64,000 bases of DNA from Kutzneria sp036403095 (lineage in GTDB: Bacteria > Actinomycetota > Actinomycetes > Mycobacteriales > Pseudonocardiaceae): positions 1-64,000 of the forward strand of contig DASWRQ010000006.1 of NCBI GenBank assembly GCA_036403095.1. Reading direction: 5' to 3'. The notes under the pieces were generated by a model. It saw only the letters and a list, made by a program, of their open reading frames with translations. It was not told the origin of the DNA and did no database searches. Within the stretch, counting starts at the first letter, position 1. The number at the start of each line of letters is the position of its first letter. Positions 36,505-44,414 of this stretch are shown one piece after another. The translations under genes and the position numbers were made by a program.

Positions 36505-37712
36505 GCACGGAGGTGGAGGGTCTGCTGCGTGAGTTGGCGCCGCAGGTTCTTGCCGCGCTGGTGCGGCGGCACGGGCAGTTCGACATGTGTGAGGACGCCG
36601 TGCAGGAGGCGTTGCTGGCGGCGGCGACGCAGTGGCCGGGCGAGGGTGTGCCGGACAATCCGCGGGCGTGGTTGGTGACGGTGGGTTCGCGGCGGTTGGC
36701 GGACCTGTGGCGCAGTGACAGCGCGCGGCGGCGGCGTGAGGAGGCGGTGTTCGCCGCCGAGGTGGAGGACGTGGAGGTCCCGGCGCGGGATGACACGTTG
36801 ACGTTGCTGTTCCTGTGCTGTCATCCGGCGTTGACGCCGGCGTCGCAGGTTGCGTTGACGGTGCGGGCGGTGGGCGGGTTGACCACGGCGCAGGTGGCGC
36901 GGGCGTTCCTGGTCCCGGAGGCGACAATGGCACAGCGGATCTCGCGGTCGAAGGCGAAGATCAAGGCGGCCGGGGCGCGGTTCTCGGCGCCGCCGGAGGG
37001 TCCGGAGCGGGATGAGCGCCTGCGGGCCGTGCTGCATGTGTTGTATCTGATCTTCAATGAGGGGTACACGGCGACCGCGGGTGAGCAGTTGGTGCGGGGT
37101 GAGCTGACGGGTGAGGCGGTGCGGCTGACGCGGGCAGTGCGGGAGTTGCTGCCGGAGGACGGCGAGGTGGCGGGCCTGTTGGCGTTGATGTTGTTGACGG
37201 AGGCGCGGGGGGCGGCGCGGTCGCGTCCGGACGGGTCGCTGGTGCCGTTGGCCGAGCAGGATCGGGCGTTGTGGGATGCGGCGGGTATCGCCGAGGGTGT
37301 GAAGCTGGTCAGCGAGGCGTTGTCGACGACGCGGTTGGGGCCGTATCAGCTGCAGGCGGCGATCGCGGCGGTGCATGCCGAGGCGCCGTCGTCCGAGGAG
37401 ACGGACTGGGCGGAGATCGCCGGTCTGTACGCGTTGTTGGCGCAGCTGGCGCCGAATCCGGTGGTGACGTTGAACCACGCGGTGGCGGTGGCGATGGTGC
37501 GTGGGCCCGAGGCCGGTTTGGCGATGTTGGTCGAGCTGGAGGGTGACGACCGGGTGGCGGAGCATCATCGGGTGGCGGCGGTGCGGGCGCATCTGTTGGA
37601 GATGGCCGGTGATGTCGTCGGCGCGAAGGAGGCGTACCTGGCGGCGGCGCGGTTGACGTTGAGTCTGCCGGAGCAGCGGTATCTGTTGGGGAAGGCCGAC
37701 GCGCTGTCCTGA
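36501..37712 (+). CDS. ECF42-type sigma factor, second copy
   Basis: A 403-residue paralogue of the sigma factor at 27697. Sigma2 contains FDMCEDAVQEALLAAATQW, sigma4 TTAQVARAFLVPEATMAQRI, then DUF6596 VLYLIFNEGY and the end LTLSLPEQRYLLGKA. The GTG start overlaps the YCII remnant by four bases. Codon use differs clearly from neighbours, with many TTG leucines and GGG/GCG-rich runs, suggesting a different origin. Its natural promoter and DGPF partner are broken, so expression probably depends on read-through from the monooxygenase remnant. The reading frame itself is intact. Confidence 0.9.
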   Translation: MSTEVEGLLRELAPQVLAALVRRHGQFDMCEDAVQEALLAAATQWPGEGVPDNPRAWLVTVGSRRLADLWRSDSARRRREEAVFAAEVEDVEVPARDDTLTLLFLCCHPALTPASQVALTVRAVGGLTTAQVARAFLVPEATMAQRISRSKAKIKAAGARFSAPPEGPERDERLRAVLHVLYLIFNEGYTATAGEQLVRGELTGEAVRLTRAVRELLPEDGEVAGLLALMLLTEARGAARSRPDGSLVPLAEQDRALWDAAGIAEGVKLVSEALSTTRLGPYQLQAAIAAVHAEAPSSEETDWAEIAGLYALLAQLAPNPVVTLNHAVAVAMVRGPEAGLAMLVELEGDDRVAEHHRVAAVRAHLLEMAGDVVGAKEAYLAAARLTLSLPEQRYLLGKADALS

Positions 37713-37721
37713 CGACCTTAG

Positions 37722-38084
37722 GTCGCCGAGGAGCTGGCCCGTCCGGTCGGTCTGACCGCCGCTCGGTGGCAGGTGCTCGGCGCGGTTCTGCCCGAGCCGC
37801 TGCCCGTTTCCGGGATCGCCCGGGCCATGGGGCTGACCCGTCAGGGCGTGCAGCGGACCGCGGATCTGTTGGTGGAGCAGGGTTTGGCCGAGTACCGCCC
37901 GAATCCGGCGCACCAGCGGGCCAGGCTGCTGGCCGTGACCGACGACGGATTGGCGGCCGTGCGTCGGATCGGACCTGGGCAGCGTGACCTCGCGGAGCGG
38001 TTGGCCGGCAAGCTGGGGGCCGGCGAGTTCGCGCAGGTGGCGGCGTCGTTGGAGAAGCTCATCGCGGCGCTGGACGGGCTATGA
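37722..38084 (+). pseudogene. N-terminally truncated MarR-family regulator
   Basis: An open frame encoding VAEELARPVGLTAARWQVLG, then GIARAMGLTRQGVQRTADLL, EQGLAEYRPNPAHQRARLLAVTDDG and a C-terminal dimer helix. The winged helix is recognisable, but the first dimerisation helix and any normal start are missing: a TAG stands immediately before residue 1, ten bases after the sigma stop. The first usable start would be GTG 37773, inside the fold. Together with the broken genes on the left this marks the right edge of the rearranged patch. A shortened but expressed protein cannot be fully excluded. Confidence 0.65.
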
Positions 38085-38687
38085 CGGACGGGTCGCGCGG
38101 TCGAAGGTGTCGGCCAGTTCGCGGCCGAACTCGGTGGCGTCGACCTCGGGGTGCAGGACCAGGCCGATGACCATGGCGTCGATGGCGCCGATGATGGCGA
38201 CGGCCATGGCGTCGGCGTTGAACGGGCCGAACTCCCCCGCGGCCTGGCCGGCGCGCAGGTGCCCGCTGAACAGGCCGAAGCGGTCGTCGACGAACTCGGG
38301 TGTGGTCGGGGCGTTGCGGGCGATCTCCATCAGGGCGCGGACGTGGCCGGGGTGCGCGCGGACGAGCTCCATGTTGGACTCGAGTCGGGCGCGCAGCTTG
38401 GCCCGGTAGCCGTCGACGGCCTCCATGCGCGGGGAGATGAACCGGTACGCGACGGTGGTGGCCTCGGTGAGCACCTCGCCGATGAGGTCGTCCTTGTTGG
38501 CGAAGTGGTAGGAGATCATGCCGGTGCTGGACAGGCCGGCCTGCTTGGCGATGCGGGTGAACGAGGCGGCGGCGTAGCCGTGCTCGTTGATCACGGCGAT
38601 GGCGGCGGCGACGATCTGGGCGCGGCGGGCGCTCTCGGTGAAGGTCCTCCCCCGTTGACTGCCTTCGGCGGCGGCGTTTGCGGGCAT
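38079..38687 (-). CDS. TetR-family regulator
   Basis: A 202-residue repressor. The N-terminal HTH reads ARRAQIVAAAIAVINEHGYA, ASFTRIAKQAGLSS, ISYHFANKDDLI; the C-terminal helical ligand domain follows. ATG 38687 is preferred to the TTG at 38693. The -10 TAAATA (38699 to 38694) places the transcript start on the A of that ATG, so the mRNA is leaderless. It is divergent from a methyltransferase whose promoter uses the same hexamer on the other strand, so TetR binding there would control both. Confidence 0.88.
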   Translation of the reverse strand: MPANAAAEGSQRGRTFTESARRAQIVAAAIAVINEHGYAAASFTRIAKQAGLSSTGMISYHFANKDDLIGEVLTEATTVAYRFISPRMEAVDGYRAKLRARLESNMELVRAHPGHVRALMEIARNAPTTPEFVDDRFGLFSGHLRAGQAAGEFGPFNADAMAVAIIGAIDAMVIGLVLHPEVDATEFGRELADTFDRATRPS

Positions 38688-38693
38688 GAGCAA

Positions 38694-38699
38694 TATTTA
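38694..38699. promoter_or_regulatory. shared -10 element of divergent leaderless promoters
   Basis: TATTTA on the plus strand and TAAATA on the minus strand are the same six base pairs. Seven bases downstream on each side lie GTG 38706 and ATG 38687. The two promoters cannot be opened at once. Confidence 0.5.
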
Positions 38700-38705
38700 G
38701 CACGA

Positions 38706-39353
38706 GTGAGCTGGGAGGTGGCGGTGGAGGCGTTCGTGCGGGCACACACCACGGCCCGGGCGACGGAGTTCGTGCCGGAGATCGTGCTGCGGGTGGCCGA
38801 GGACGTGACGCCGCTGTGGGAGCTGACGGGTGGCGCGGAGCCGCCGTTCTGGGCGTTCCCGTGGGCCGGTGGGCAGGGCGTCGCCCGGTATGTGTTGGAC
38901 AATCCGCAGGTCGTGGCGGGTCGGCGGGTGTTCGATCTGGCGTGCGGGTCGGGGCTGGTGGCGATCGCCGCGGCGCTGGCCGGGGCCGCGCAGGTGACGG
39001 CGTGCGACGTGGACGAGATGGCGCTGGTGGCGGCCGGGATCAACGCCTCCGCCAACGACGTCGCGCTGACCCCGTTGGTCGCGGATGTGCTGGCGACCAC
39101 GGTGGACGCCGAGGTGGTGTTGGCCGGGGATGTGTTCTACGACAAGGATATGGCCGCGGTGGTGCTGCCGTTCCTGTTCCGGATGGCGGCCGGCGGGGCG
39201 CTGGTGTTGGTCGGTGATCCGAACCGGCCGTACCTGCCCAAGGACCGGTTCGAGCGGGTCGCGGCCTACGAGGTGCCGGTGCCGCGGTCGTTGGAGGGCG
39301 TGACGGTGCTGACGACCACGGTGTGGCGGCCTGGACCGGCGGCGGTGAGCTAG
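38706..39353 (+). CDS. class I methyltransferase (ETFB/METTL20-like)
   Basis: A 215-residue SAM methyltransferase. Motif I is VFDLACGSGLVAIAAALAGA, followed by VTACDVDEMAL, VLAGDVFYD and GALVLVGDPNRPYL. The PFWAFPWAGGQ region before motif I is typical of the lysine methyltransferases that modify ETF-beta, and of related nicotinamide N-methyltransferase-like proteins. GTG 38706 suits a leaderless transcript; GTG 38718 is an alternative. Its divergent TetR neighbour is the likely regulator. Substrate is unknown. Confidence 0.82.
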   Translation: MSWEVAVEAFVRAHTTARATEFVPEIVLRVAEDVTPLWELTGGAEPPFWAFPWAGGQGVARYVLDNPQVVAGRRVFDLACGSGLVAIAAALAGAAQVTACDVDEMALVAAGINASANDVALTPLVADVLATTVDAEVVLAGDVFYDKDMAAVVLPFLFRMAAGGALVLVGDPNRPYLPKDRFERVAAYEVPVPRSLEGVTVLTTTVWRPGPAAVS

Positions 39354-39755
39354 CGAGGCGCGGGCGAGCAGCGTGAAGCGTTGCGGCCAGGATTTCCCTA
39401 GGCCGGTCCGGGTCCTGACGAAGCCGAGGGTGGCGAACAGCTTCTCCGACGGTGTGTTGCCGTCGGTGATGCCGGTCACCACGGTCGTGTCGGCGAGTGC
39501 GGCCAGGGAGGCGGCGACGGCCGTGCCCAGTCCGCGGCCCTGCCAGCCGGGATTGGTGATGACGTAGGAGATCCAGGCGGATCCGTTCGACCCGGCCGTC
39601 ACGAGCGAGGCGCTGACCGGCTCGTCGTCGTTCCCGACGGCGACGAAGCTGGCCGCTGTCATGGCGCCGCGTCCCCGCCAGGTGGCGATCTCGACGGCCC
39701 CGTCGTTGTTGTCGCCGAGGTCGTCATCGATCGTGCCGGCATAGGCCCGTTCCAT
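39354..39755 (-). CDS. GNAT-family N-acetyltransferase lacking its own stop
   Basis: About 134 residues of a GNAT fold with the acetyl-CoA loop NPGWQGRGLGTAVAASL, then GITDGNTPSEKLFATLGFVRTRTG. Start is ATG 39755. The frame does not stop where the homology ends; it stays open to 38697, reading antisense through the methyltransferase gene as an Arg/His-rich tail. I list only the plausible domain. Either a single-base frameshift removed the stop (the adjacent frame has TAG next to the methyltransferase stop) or a long antisense overlap exists. The missing N-terminal strands suggest the protein may already be reduced. Confidence 0.6.
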
Positions 39756-39808
39756 GAGCCGGCCGGGCGCGGCGGCGTCGAACGGTATTCGGGCTTAGGG
39801 TCTGGTTC

Positions 39809-40264
39809 ATGGCTGTTGCGACCAACGAGTCCGTGGACCGCGCCGCGCTGACGGAGTTCCTGCGCACGCGGCATCGGGCGATCATCATCACCATGCGGGC
39901 CGACGGCAGCCCGCAGTCCTCCCCCGTGACCTGCGGGGTGGACGGCGAGGGCCGGATCGTCGTGTCCACGTATCCGGAGCGGGCCAAGGCGCGCAACGCG
40001 CGGCGGGACCCACGGGTGTCGTTCTGTGTGCTGTCGGACGAGTGGGACGGGCCGTACGTGCACGTGGAGGGCGCGGCCGAGGTGCTGGATCTGCCGGCGG
40101 CGCTGGACCCGCTGGTGGAGTACTTCCGGGGCATCTCCGGCGAGCACCCGGACTGGGACGAGTACCGGGCGGCGATGACGCGGCAGGGCAAGTGCCTGAT
40201 CCGGGTCGAGCCGACGCGCTGGGGCCCGGTGTCCACCGGCGGGTTCCCGGCCCGATTGGCCTGA
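39809..40264 (+). CDS. PNPOx-like F420-dependent reductase family protein
   Basis: A 151-residue split-barrel flavin/deazaflavin enzyme: RHRAIIITMRADGSPQSSPV, then RNARRDPRVSFCVLSDEW and the C-terminal CLIRVEPTRWGPVSTGGF. This matches the actinobacterial F420-binding PNPOx group (TIGR03618-like). The ATG at 39809 lies seven bases after TAGGGT (39796-39801), so translation is probably leaderless. It ends 16 bases before a strong hairpin terminator. Confidence 0.84.
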   Translation: MAVATNESVDRAALTEFLRTRHRAIIITMRADGSPQSSPVTCGVDGEGRIVVSTYPERAKARNARRDPRVSFCVLSDEWDGPYVHVEGAAEVLDLPAALDPLVEYFRGISGEHPDWDEYRAAMTRQGKCLIRVEPTRWGPVSTGGFPARLA

Positions 40265-40280
40265 CCAGACGGTGAGTGGA

Positions 40281-40306
40281 GGTGCCGCGGCGCGAGCCGC
40301 GGCACC
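40281..40306. terminator. bidirectional hairpin terminator
   Basis: Perfect 11-base arms GGTGCCGCGGC and GCCGCGGCACC around a GCGA tetraloop, followed on the plus strand by CCGTTTCTC. It separates the convergent genes ending at 40264 and 40314. Confidence 0.85.
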
Positions 40307-40313
40307 CCGTTTC

Positions 40314-41030
40314 TCATCGGCGGGCGACCACGAGCAGGCGGTGGCTGCCCAGCTGGAACGGCCCGCGATCGGTGTCGCCGTACAGCGCGACGTCCCGGTA
40401 CCCGGCCGCGACGAGCATGCGGCTGAGCTCGGCCGCGGTGTAGACGTGCTGGACGCAGGCGGCCTGCTGGATCTCGGTTCCCCGGGTGAAGGTGAAGTCG
40501 ATCAGCAGGCGGCCCTGGGCCACGTCGTAATGGTTGACGGCGACCATGTCGACGCCGCCGGCGGACATGCTGATCTCCCCCGGCCGGTGCGGCAGGATCG
40601 CCTCGGCGGCGCAGCCGTAGTCGATGACGAGCGTGGGCGAGACGCCGGCGAGGTCGGCCAGGAACCGCTGGTTGGCGGTGTGGTCGAGGTAGCCGAAGCT
40701 GTTGCCCATGCAGATCGCCAGATCACCGGAAAGCCTCTGGCGGGCCAGGTCGTTGATGTCGGCGAGTCGCCAGTCGACGTCCACAGTGGACTTTCGGGCG
40801 TGGGTCATGGCCTCGGCGGAGATGTCGAGGCCGGTGACGTCATAGCCGCGCCGGGCCAGTTCGACGCTGTGCCGGCCGCTGCCGCACGGCACGTCGAGCA
40901 CGCGCGCCCCGGGCTCGACCCCGGTGACATCCAGCACGAAGTCGATCTCGGCGGCGGTCTGCTCGGGCGGGACGGCGCCGCGCCAGAAGGTGTTGGGCAG
41001 TTCGGTGAAGAAATCCGTGTACCACGGCAA
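40314..41030 (-). CDS. class I SAM-dependent methyltransferase
   Basis: A 238-residue methyltransferase with motif I VLDVPCGSGRHSVELARRGY, motif II VTGLDISAEAM, and AICMGNSFGYLDH at motif IV. The N terminus (MPWYTDFFTELPNTFWRG) is characteristic of a group of actinobacterial small methylases of unknown substrate. The start is TTG 41030 with AGGAG eight bases upstream. It appears to be transcribed alone. Confidence 0.82.
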   Translation of the reverse strand: MPWYTDFFTELPNTFWRGAVPPEQTAAEIDFVLDVTGVEPGARVLDVPCGSGRHSVELARRGYDVTGLDISAEAMTHARKSTVDVDWRLADINDLARQRLSGDLAICMGNSFGYLDHTANQRFLADLAGVSPTLVIDYGCAAEAILPHRPGEISMSAGGVDMVAVNHYDVAQGRLLIDFTFTRGTEIQQAACVQHVYTAAELSRMLVAAGYRDVALYGDTDRGPFQLGSHRLLVVARR

Positions 41031-41183
41031 GGTGAAGGCTCCTGGTGAATGCGAAGAGATGGTTCGCAGAAGTCACCGGGCAGGCTGAAGCACACGCCCG
41101 GTGGGTCCGGGGGTGCCCATGGCATCGACCTTGTCTGTGTGGACGTCCGGGTGGACGTTCAGGTGTGGCCAGGCTAGCAGGCG

Positions 41184-41885
41184 TCAGGCCGCCGACCAGG
41201 CGCCGCCCCAGCCAGCGGGGTCCTCCAGGAGGGTGCAGACGGTGCCGTACGGGTCGGCGATGGCGGCGATGACGCCGGTGGGGGCCTCGCGGGGCTCGAT
41301 CAGCACGGTCGCGCCGCCGGCGACGGCGGTGTCGGTGACCAGGGTGATGTCGGTGGCGGCGAGGTAGCACATCCAGCTGGCGCCGACGCTGGCGGCGGTG
41401 GTCTCGTCGACGAGCAGCCGGCCGGCGATGGCACGCGCGCCGGCGTCGTCGGGGGCGTCGAACAGGGCGAACGGCTTGACGTCGGTGTCGGCCCGCACGG
41501 TCCAGGCCAGCCGCTGGGTCCAGAAGTCGTCGGTGGTGTCGGCGGTCATGAGCTCGAGCCAGCAGGGCTCGCCGTGTCGGGGCGGCGGGGCCCACGGTCC
41601 GTGGCGCACGCGGCCGGGGTCGAGGGTGGCGGTGACGCCGGTGGGGTCGGCGAGCAGCGCCGTTGGCCGGCCGCCGAGGACGGGGTGCCAGCCGGGGGTC
41701 TCCCAGTCGGCGGGTCTTCGGATCAGGGCGGCCAGCCGGTCGCCGACCCAGCAGCGCAGGGTCCCGTCGTCGGCCGACATGACGATCCAGCCGAACAGGC
41801 TCCGGTAGTACTCGGCCGACCCGGCCGGGTCGTTGCTGCGCAGCTCGACGCGGCGCAGCCCCTTGACGGGAACGTCCTCGGGCAC
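41184..41885 (-). CDS. two-module VOC-family protein
   Basis: A 233-residue protein with two glyoxalase/bleomycin-resistance modules: VELRSNDPAGSAEYYRSLFGW at the start of the first, LELMTADTTDDFWTQRL of the second, and a final IAAIADPYGTVCTLLEDP. Proteins of this shape include antibiotic-binding and isomerase-like enzymes. GTG 41885 follows GAGAGGG by about nine bases. It lies 28 bases downstream of the GGDEF-EAL gene on the same strand, so co-transcription is possible though the functions look unrelated. Confidence 0.8.
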   Translation of the reverse strand: MPEDVPVKGLRRVELRSNDPAGSAEYYRSLFGWIVMSADDGTLRCWVGDRLAALIRRPADWETPGWHPVLGGRPTALLADPTGVTATLDPGRVRHGPWAPPPRHGEPCWLELMTADTTDDFWTQRLAWTVRADTDVKPFALFDAPDDAGARAIAGRLLVDETTAASVGASWMCYLAATDITLVTDTAVAGGATVLIEPREAPTGVIAAIADPYGTVCTLLEDPAGWGGAWSAA

Positions 41886-41913
41886 GGGGCGGGTCCCTCT
41901 CTGGCTGGCGGGC

Positions 41914-43932
41914 TCAGGAACGCCCATCCTCAGTCGCCGGCAGCTCGCCGGACAAGGCCCCATCCGGCCGCTTCAGCACCATGCCCAGCGGTTTCGGCTT
42001 GCCCAGGTGGAAACCCTGGCCGACGGAGACGCCGAGCTTGGACAGCATCTCCACCTGCGCGGGCCGCTCCACCCACTCGGCCACGACCGACAGGTCGAAG
42101 CCGCGGGCGATCTCCAGGATGCCGGAGACCAGCACGGCGTCGCGGGTGCCGGAGTCGATGCCGCGCACGAACTCGCCGTCGATCTTGAGGCCGGTGATGG
42201 GCAGGTGCTTGAGGTGGACGAAGGAGCCGAAGCCGGCGCCGAAGTCGTCCAGGGCGATCCGGCAGCCGGTGGCGCGGACCTGGTGGGCGAGGCTGCGGGC
42301 GGCGTCGAGGTTGGTGACGGCCGCGGTCTCGGTGATCTCGAAGCCGAGCCGGCCCGGGGCGACGCCGGAGGAGGCGAGGCGGTCCAGCACGAAGTCGGCG
42401 AAGTCCTCGTCCTCCAGGGTTCGCCCGGAGACGTTGACGTCGAAGCGCAGGTTGGGGTCGGGATAGGCGACCAGGGTGTCGATGGCCTTGCCGAACACCC
42501 AGCGGTCGATCTCCAGCACGAGGTCGCTGCGTTCGGCGGCGGGCAGGAAGTCCGCCGGGCCCAGCAGCGGGAGCTGGCCGTCCTCCAGGCGCAGCAGCAG
42601 CTCGTAGCCCAGGGTGCGCCCCGAGGACAGGGCGACGATGGGCATGGCGTGCAGGGCCAGGTCGCCGTGCTCGAGGGCCTTGCGCAGCCGGTCCTGCACG
42701 GAGACGCGCTTGGCGGTGTCGGCGTAGTGGCCGGGGTCGTAGACGGTGACGCGGTTGCGGCCGGCGGCCTTGGACGCGTACAGGGCGAGGTCGGCGTTGG
42801 CCAGCACGGCCTCCCAGCCCTCGCCGGAGGTGAAGCCGGCGACGCCGGTGCTGACGGTCATCCGGGTCGTCGCTCCCCCGGCCACCAGCGGCAGGCCGGC
42901 GACGGCGTCGCGCAGGCGGGCGGCGACCTCGGAGGCGTCGGACTCCTCGCAGCCGGGCAGCACGACGGCGAACTCGTCGCCGCCCAGGCGGCCCAGCAGC
43001 TGGCCGGGGTCGAGGCGTTCGCGCAGGGCGGCGGCCATGGTGCGCATGAGCCGGTCGCCGACGGCGTGCCCGCGCAGGTCGTTGACGTCCTTGAAGTTGT
43101 CCAGGTCGAGCAGGAGCAGGGAGCCGGTGCCGCCGGCGGCCAGCTGCCGCTCCAGCTCGCGGGTGAGCGCGCGGCGGTTGGGCAGCCCGGTGAGCGGGTC
43201 CTCCTCGGCCAGCTGGCGCAGCTCGTCCTGCAGGCGGCGGTCCTGGGTGACGTCGTGGCAGGTGCCCATCATGCGCACCGGTGTGCCGTCCTCGTCGCAG
43301 ATGACCTCGCCGAAGCACTCGAAGAAGCGCTCGTTGTCGACGCCGACCAGCATGCGGTGCGAGTAGGTGAACCGGTCGCCGTTGGCGCGGGCCACGGTCA
43401 GCGAGGTCTCGATCATCTGCCGGTCGTCGGGGTGCACCCGGGCCATGTAGCCGGCGTAGTCCAGCTCGGTGCCGGGCTCCAGGCCGAACATGTCGAGCAG
43501 GGCGTCCGACCACAGCACGCGGTCGGTGGTGATGTCCCACTCCCAGTTGCCCATCCGGCCCAGCACCTGGGCGCGGCGCAGCGCGTTGGCCTGCTGGGTG
43601 GCCTCCAGCTCGCGGTCGCGCCACGAGGTGATGTCCATGATCCGGTAGAGCAGCTCGTCGCCGCCGGGCAGCGCCGTGCAGCTGATCTCCAGCCAGCGGT
43701 GGTCGTCGCCGTCCAGGCCCGCGGCCTGCACGACCATGCCCGGATCGGGGGTTTCGGGCGCGCCCGGCAGCAGCGCCGGCAGGGACCGGCCCAGCGCCTG
43801 GTCGTCGGGCACGCCGATGAGCGTGCCCAGCGCCGGGTTCGCCCAGCTCAGTTTGCCGTGCAGGTCCGTGACCCCGAATCCGACGTCCGCCCAGCGCAGG
43901 ACGTGGTTGTGCACGGCGCCGTGGTCCGCCAC
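41914..43932 (-). CDS. PAS-PAS-GGDEF-EAL cyclic-di-GMP protein
   Basis: A 672-residue sensor enzyme without membrane segments. Two PAS domains (about 10-115 and 120-235, the second with WEWDITTDRVLWSDALLDMF and the PAC-like VRMMGTCHDVTQDRR) precede GGDEF (DPLTGLPNRRAL...LGRLGGDEFAVVLPG) and EAL (YELLLRLED, ITETAAVTN, ALDDFGAGFGSF, LKIDGEFVRG, VAEWVE, GQGFHLGKP). GGDEF is intact; the EAL motif itself reads ELL but metal and catalytic residues remain, so both synthesis and breakdown are possible. GTG 43932 is chosen for GGAGG five bases upstream; the frame continues to GTG 43980. Confidence 0.88.
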   Translation of the reverse strand: MADHGAVHNHVLRWADVGFGVTDLHGKLSWANPALGTLIGVPDDQALGRSLPALLPGAPETPDPGMVVQAAGLDGDDHRWLEISCTALPGGDELLYRIMDITSWRDRELEATQQANALRRAQVLGRMGNWEWDITTDRVLWSDALLDMFGLEPGTELDYAGYMARVHPDDRQMIETSLTVARANGDRFTYSHRMLVGVDNERFFECFGEVICDEDGTPVRMMGTCHDVTQDRRLQDELRQLAEEDPLTGLPNRRALTRELERQLAAGGTGSLLLLDLDNFKDVNDLRGHAVGDRLMRTMAAALRERLDPGQLLGRLGGDEFAVVLPGCEESDASEVAARLRDAVAGLPLVAGGATTRMTVSTGVAGFTSGEGWEAVLANADLALYASKAAGRNRVTVYDPGHYADTAKRVSVQDRLRKALEHGDLALHAMPIVALSSGRTLGYELLLRLEDGQLPLLGPADFLPAAERSDLVLEIDRWVFGKAIDTLVAYPDPNLRFDVNVSGRTLEDEDFADFVLDRLASSGVAPGRLGFEITETAAVTNLDAARSLAHQVRATGCRIALDDFGAGFGSFVHLKHLPITGLKIDGEFVRGIDSGTRDAVLVSGILEIARGFDLSVVAEWVERPAQVEMLSKLGVSVGQGFHLGKPKPLGMVLKRPDGALSGELPATEDGRS

Positions 43933-43998
43933 CAGCTCCTCCTTGCCACCCGGCGCCATAGTTGTCGGTTCACCGGCCACTGGGCAAGCCCGTCCCGG

Positions 43999-44346
43999 TC
44001 ACCGAAGGCGTTCCAACCCGGTGGCGGTGCCCAGCAGTGCCCGCGCCATCGAGTGCAGTTCGTCCGGTTGCGCCCCGTCGGCGGCCGCGGTCGCGATGTC
44101 CTCGGCGGCGCAGCGGAGCTGGAACAAGCGGTCCTGGAGGTTGGCCAGCTCGATGCTGGACAGCACGACGGCGTCCTCGGGCAGGCCGCCGCGCTGCACG
44201 GCGCTGCGGCGCTCGTAGGCGCGCTGCCGGCAGGTCTGGGCGCAGTACTGGCGGCGCCGTCCGAACTGGCCGTCCGCGGGCAGCCGTTGGCCGCACCACG
44301 CGCAGTGTCGCGTCGCCTCCCGTCGCCGGGTGCTGGTGACCTCCAT
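43999..44346 (-). CDS. small zinc-ribbon-like protein
   Basis: A 115-residue protein with a Cys4 module, C15xxC18 and C35xxxC39 (CAWCGQRL...QYCAQTCRQRAYERR), followed by a predicted helical C-terminal half (LSSIELANLQDRLFQLRCAAEDIA). The Cys-plus-RQRAYERR pattern resembles small actinobacterial proteins linked to regulation or phage-like DNA binding. No function is assigned. It is divergent from the GDPD gene and 66 bases upstream of the c-di-GMP protein on the same strand. Confidence 0.7.
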   Translation of the reverse strand: MEVTSTRRREATRHCAWCGQRLPADGQFGRRRQYCAQTCRQRAYERRSAVQRGGLPEDAVVLSSIELANLQDRLFQLRCAAEDIATAAADGAQPDELHSMARALLGTATGLERLR

Positions 44347-44414
44347 GGGCGGCGAGGTTATCCGTTCATCTGTTGGTGATCGAAAGCGCCACGCCGCTGG
44401 GGCAGACTGCGACT

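Noticed and set aside
41833..44379. An 848-residue plus-strand frame opposite the GGDEF-EAL gene
   Set aside because: Low-complexity Gln/Gly/Ala composition typical of antisense frames in high-GC DNA.
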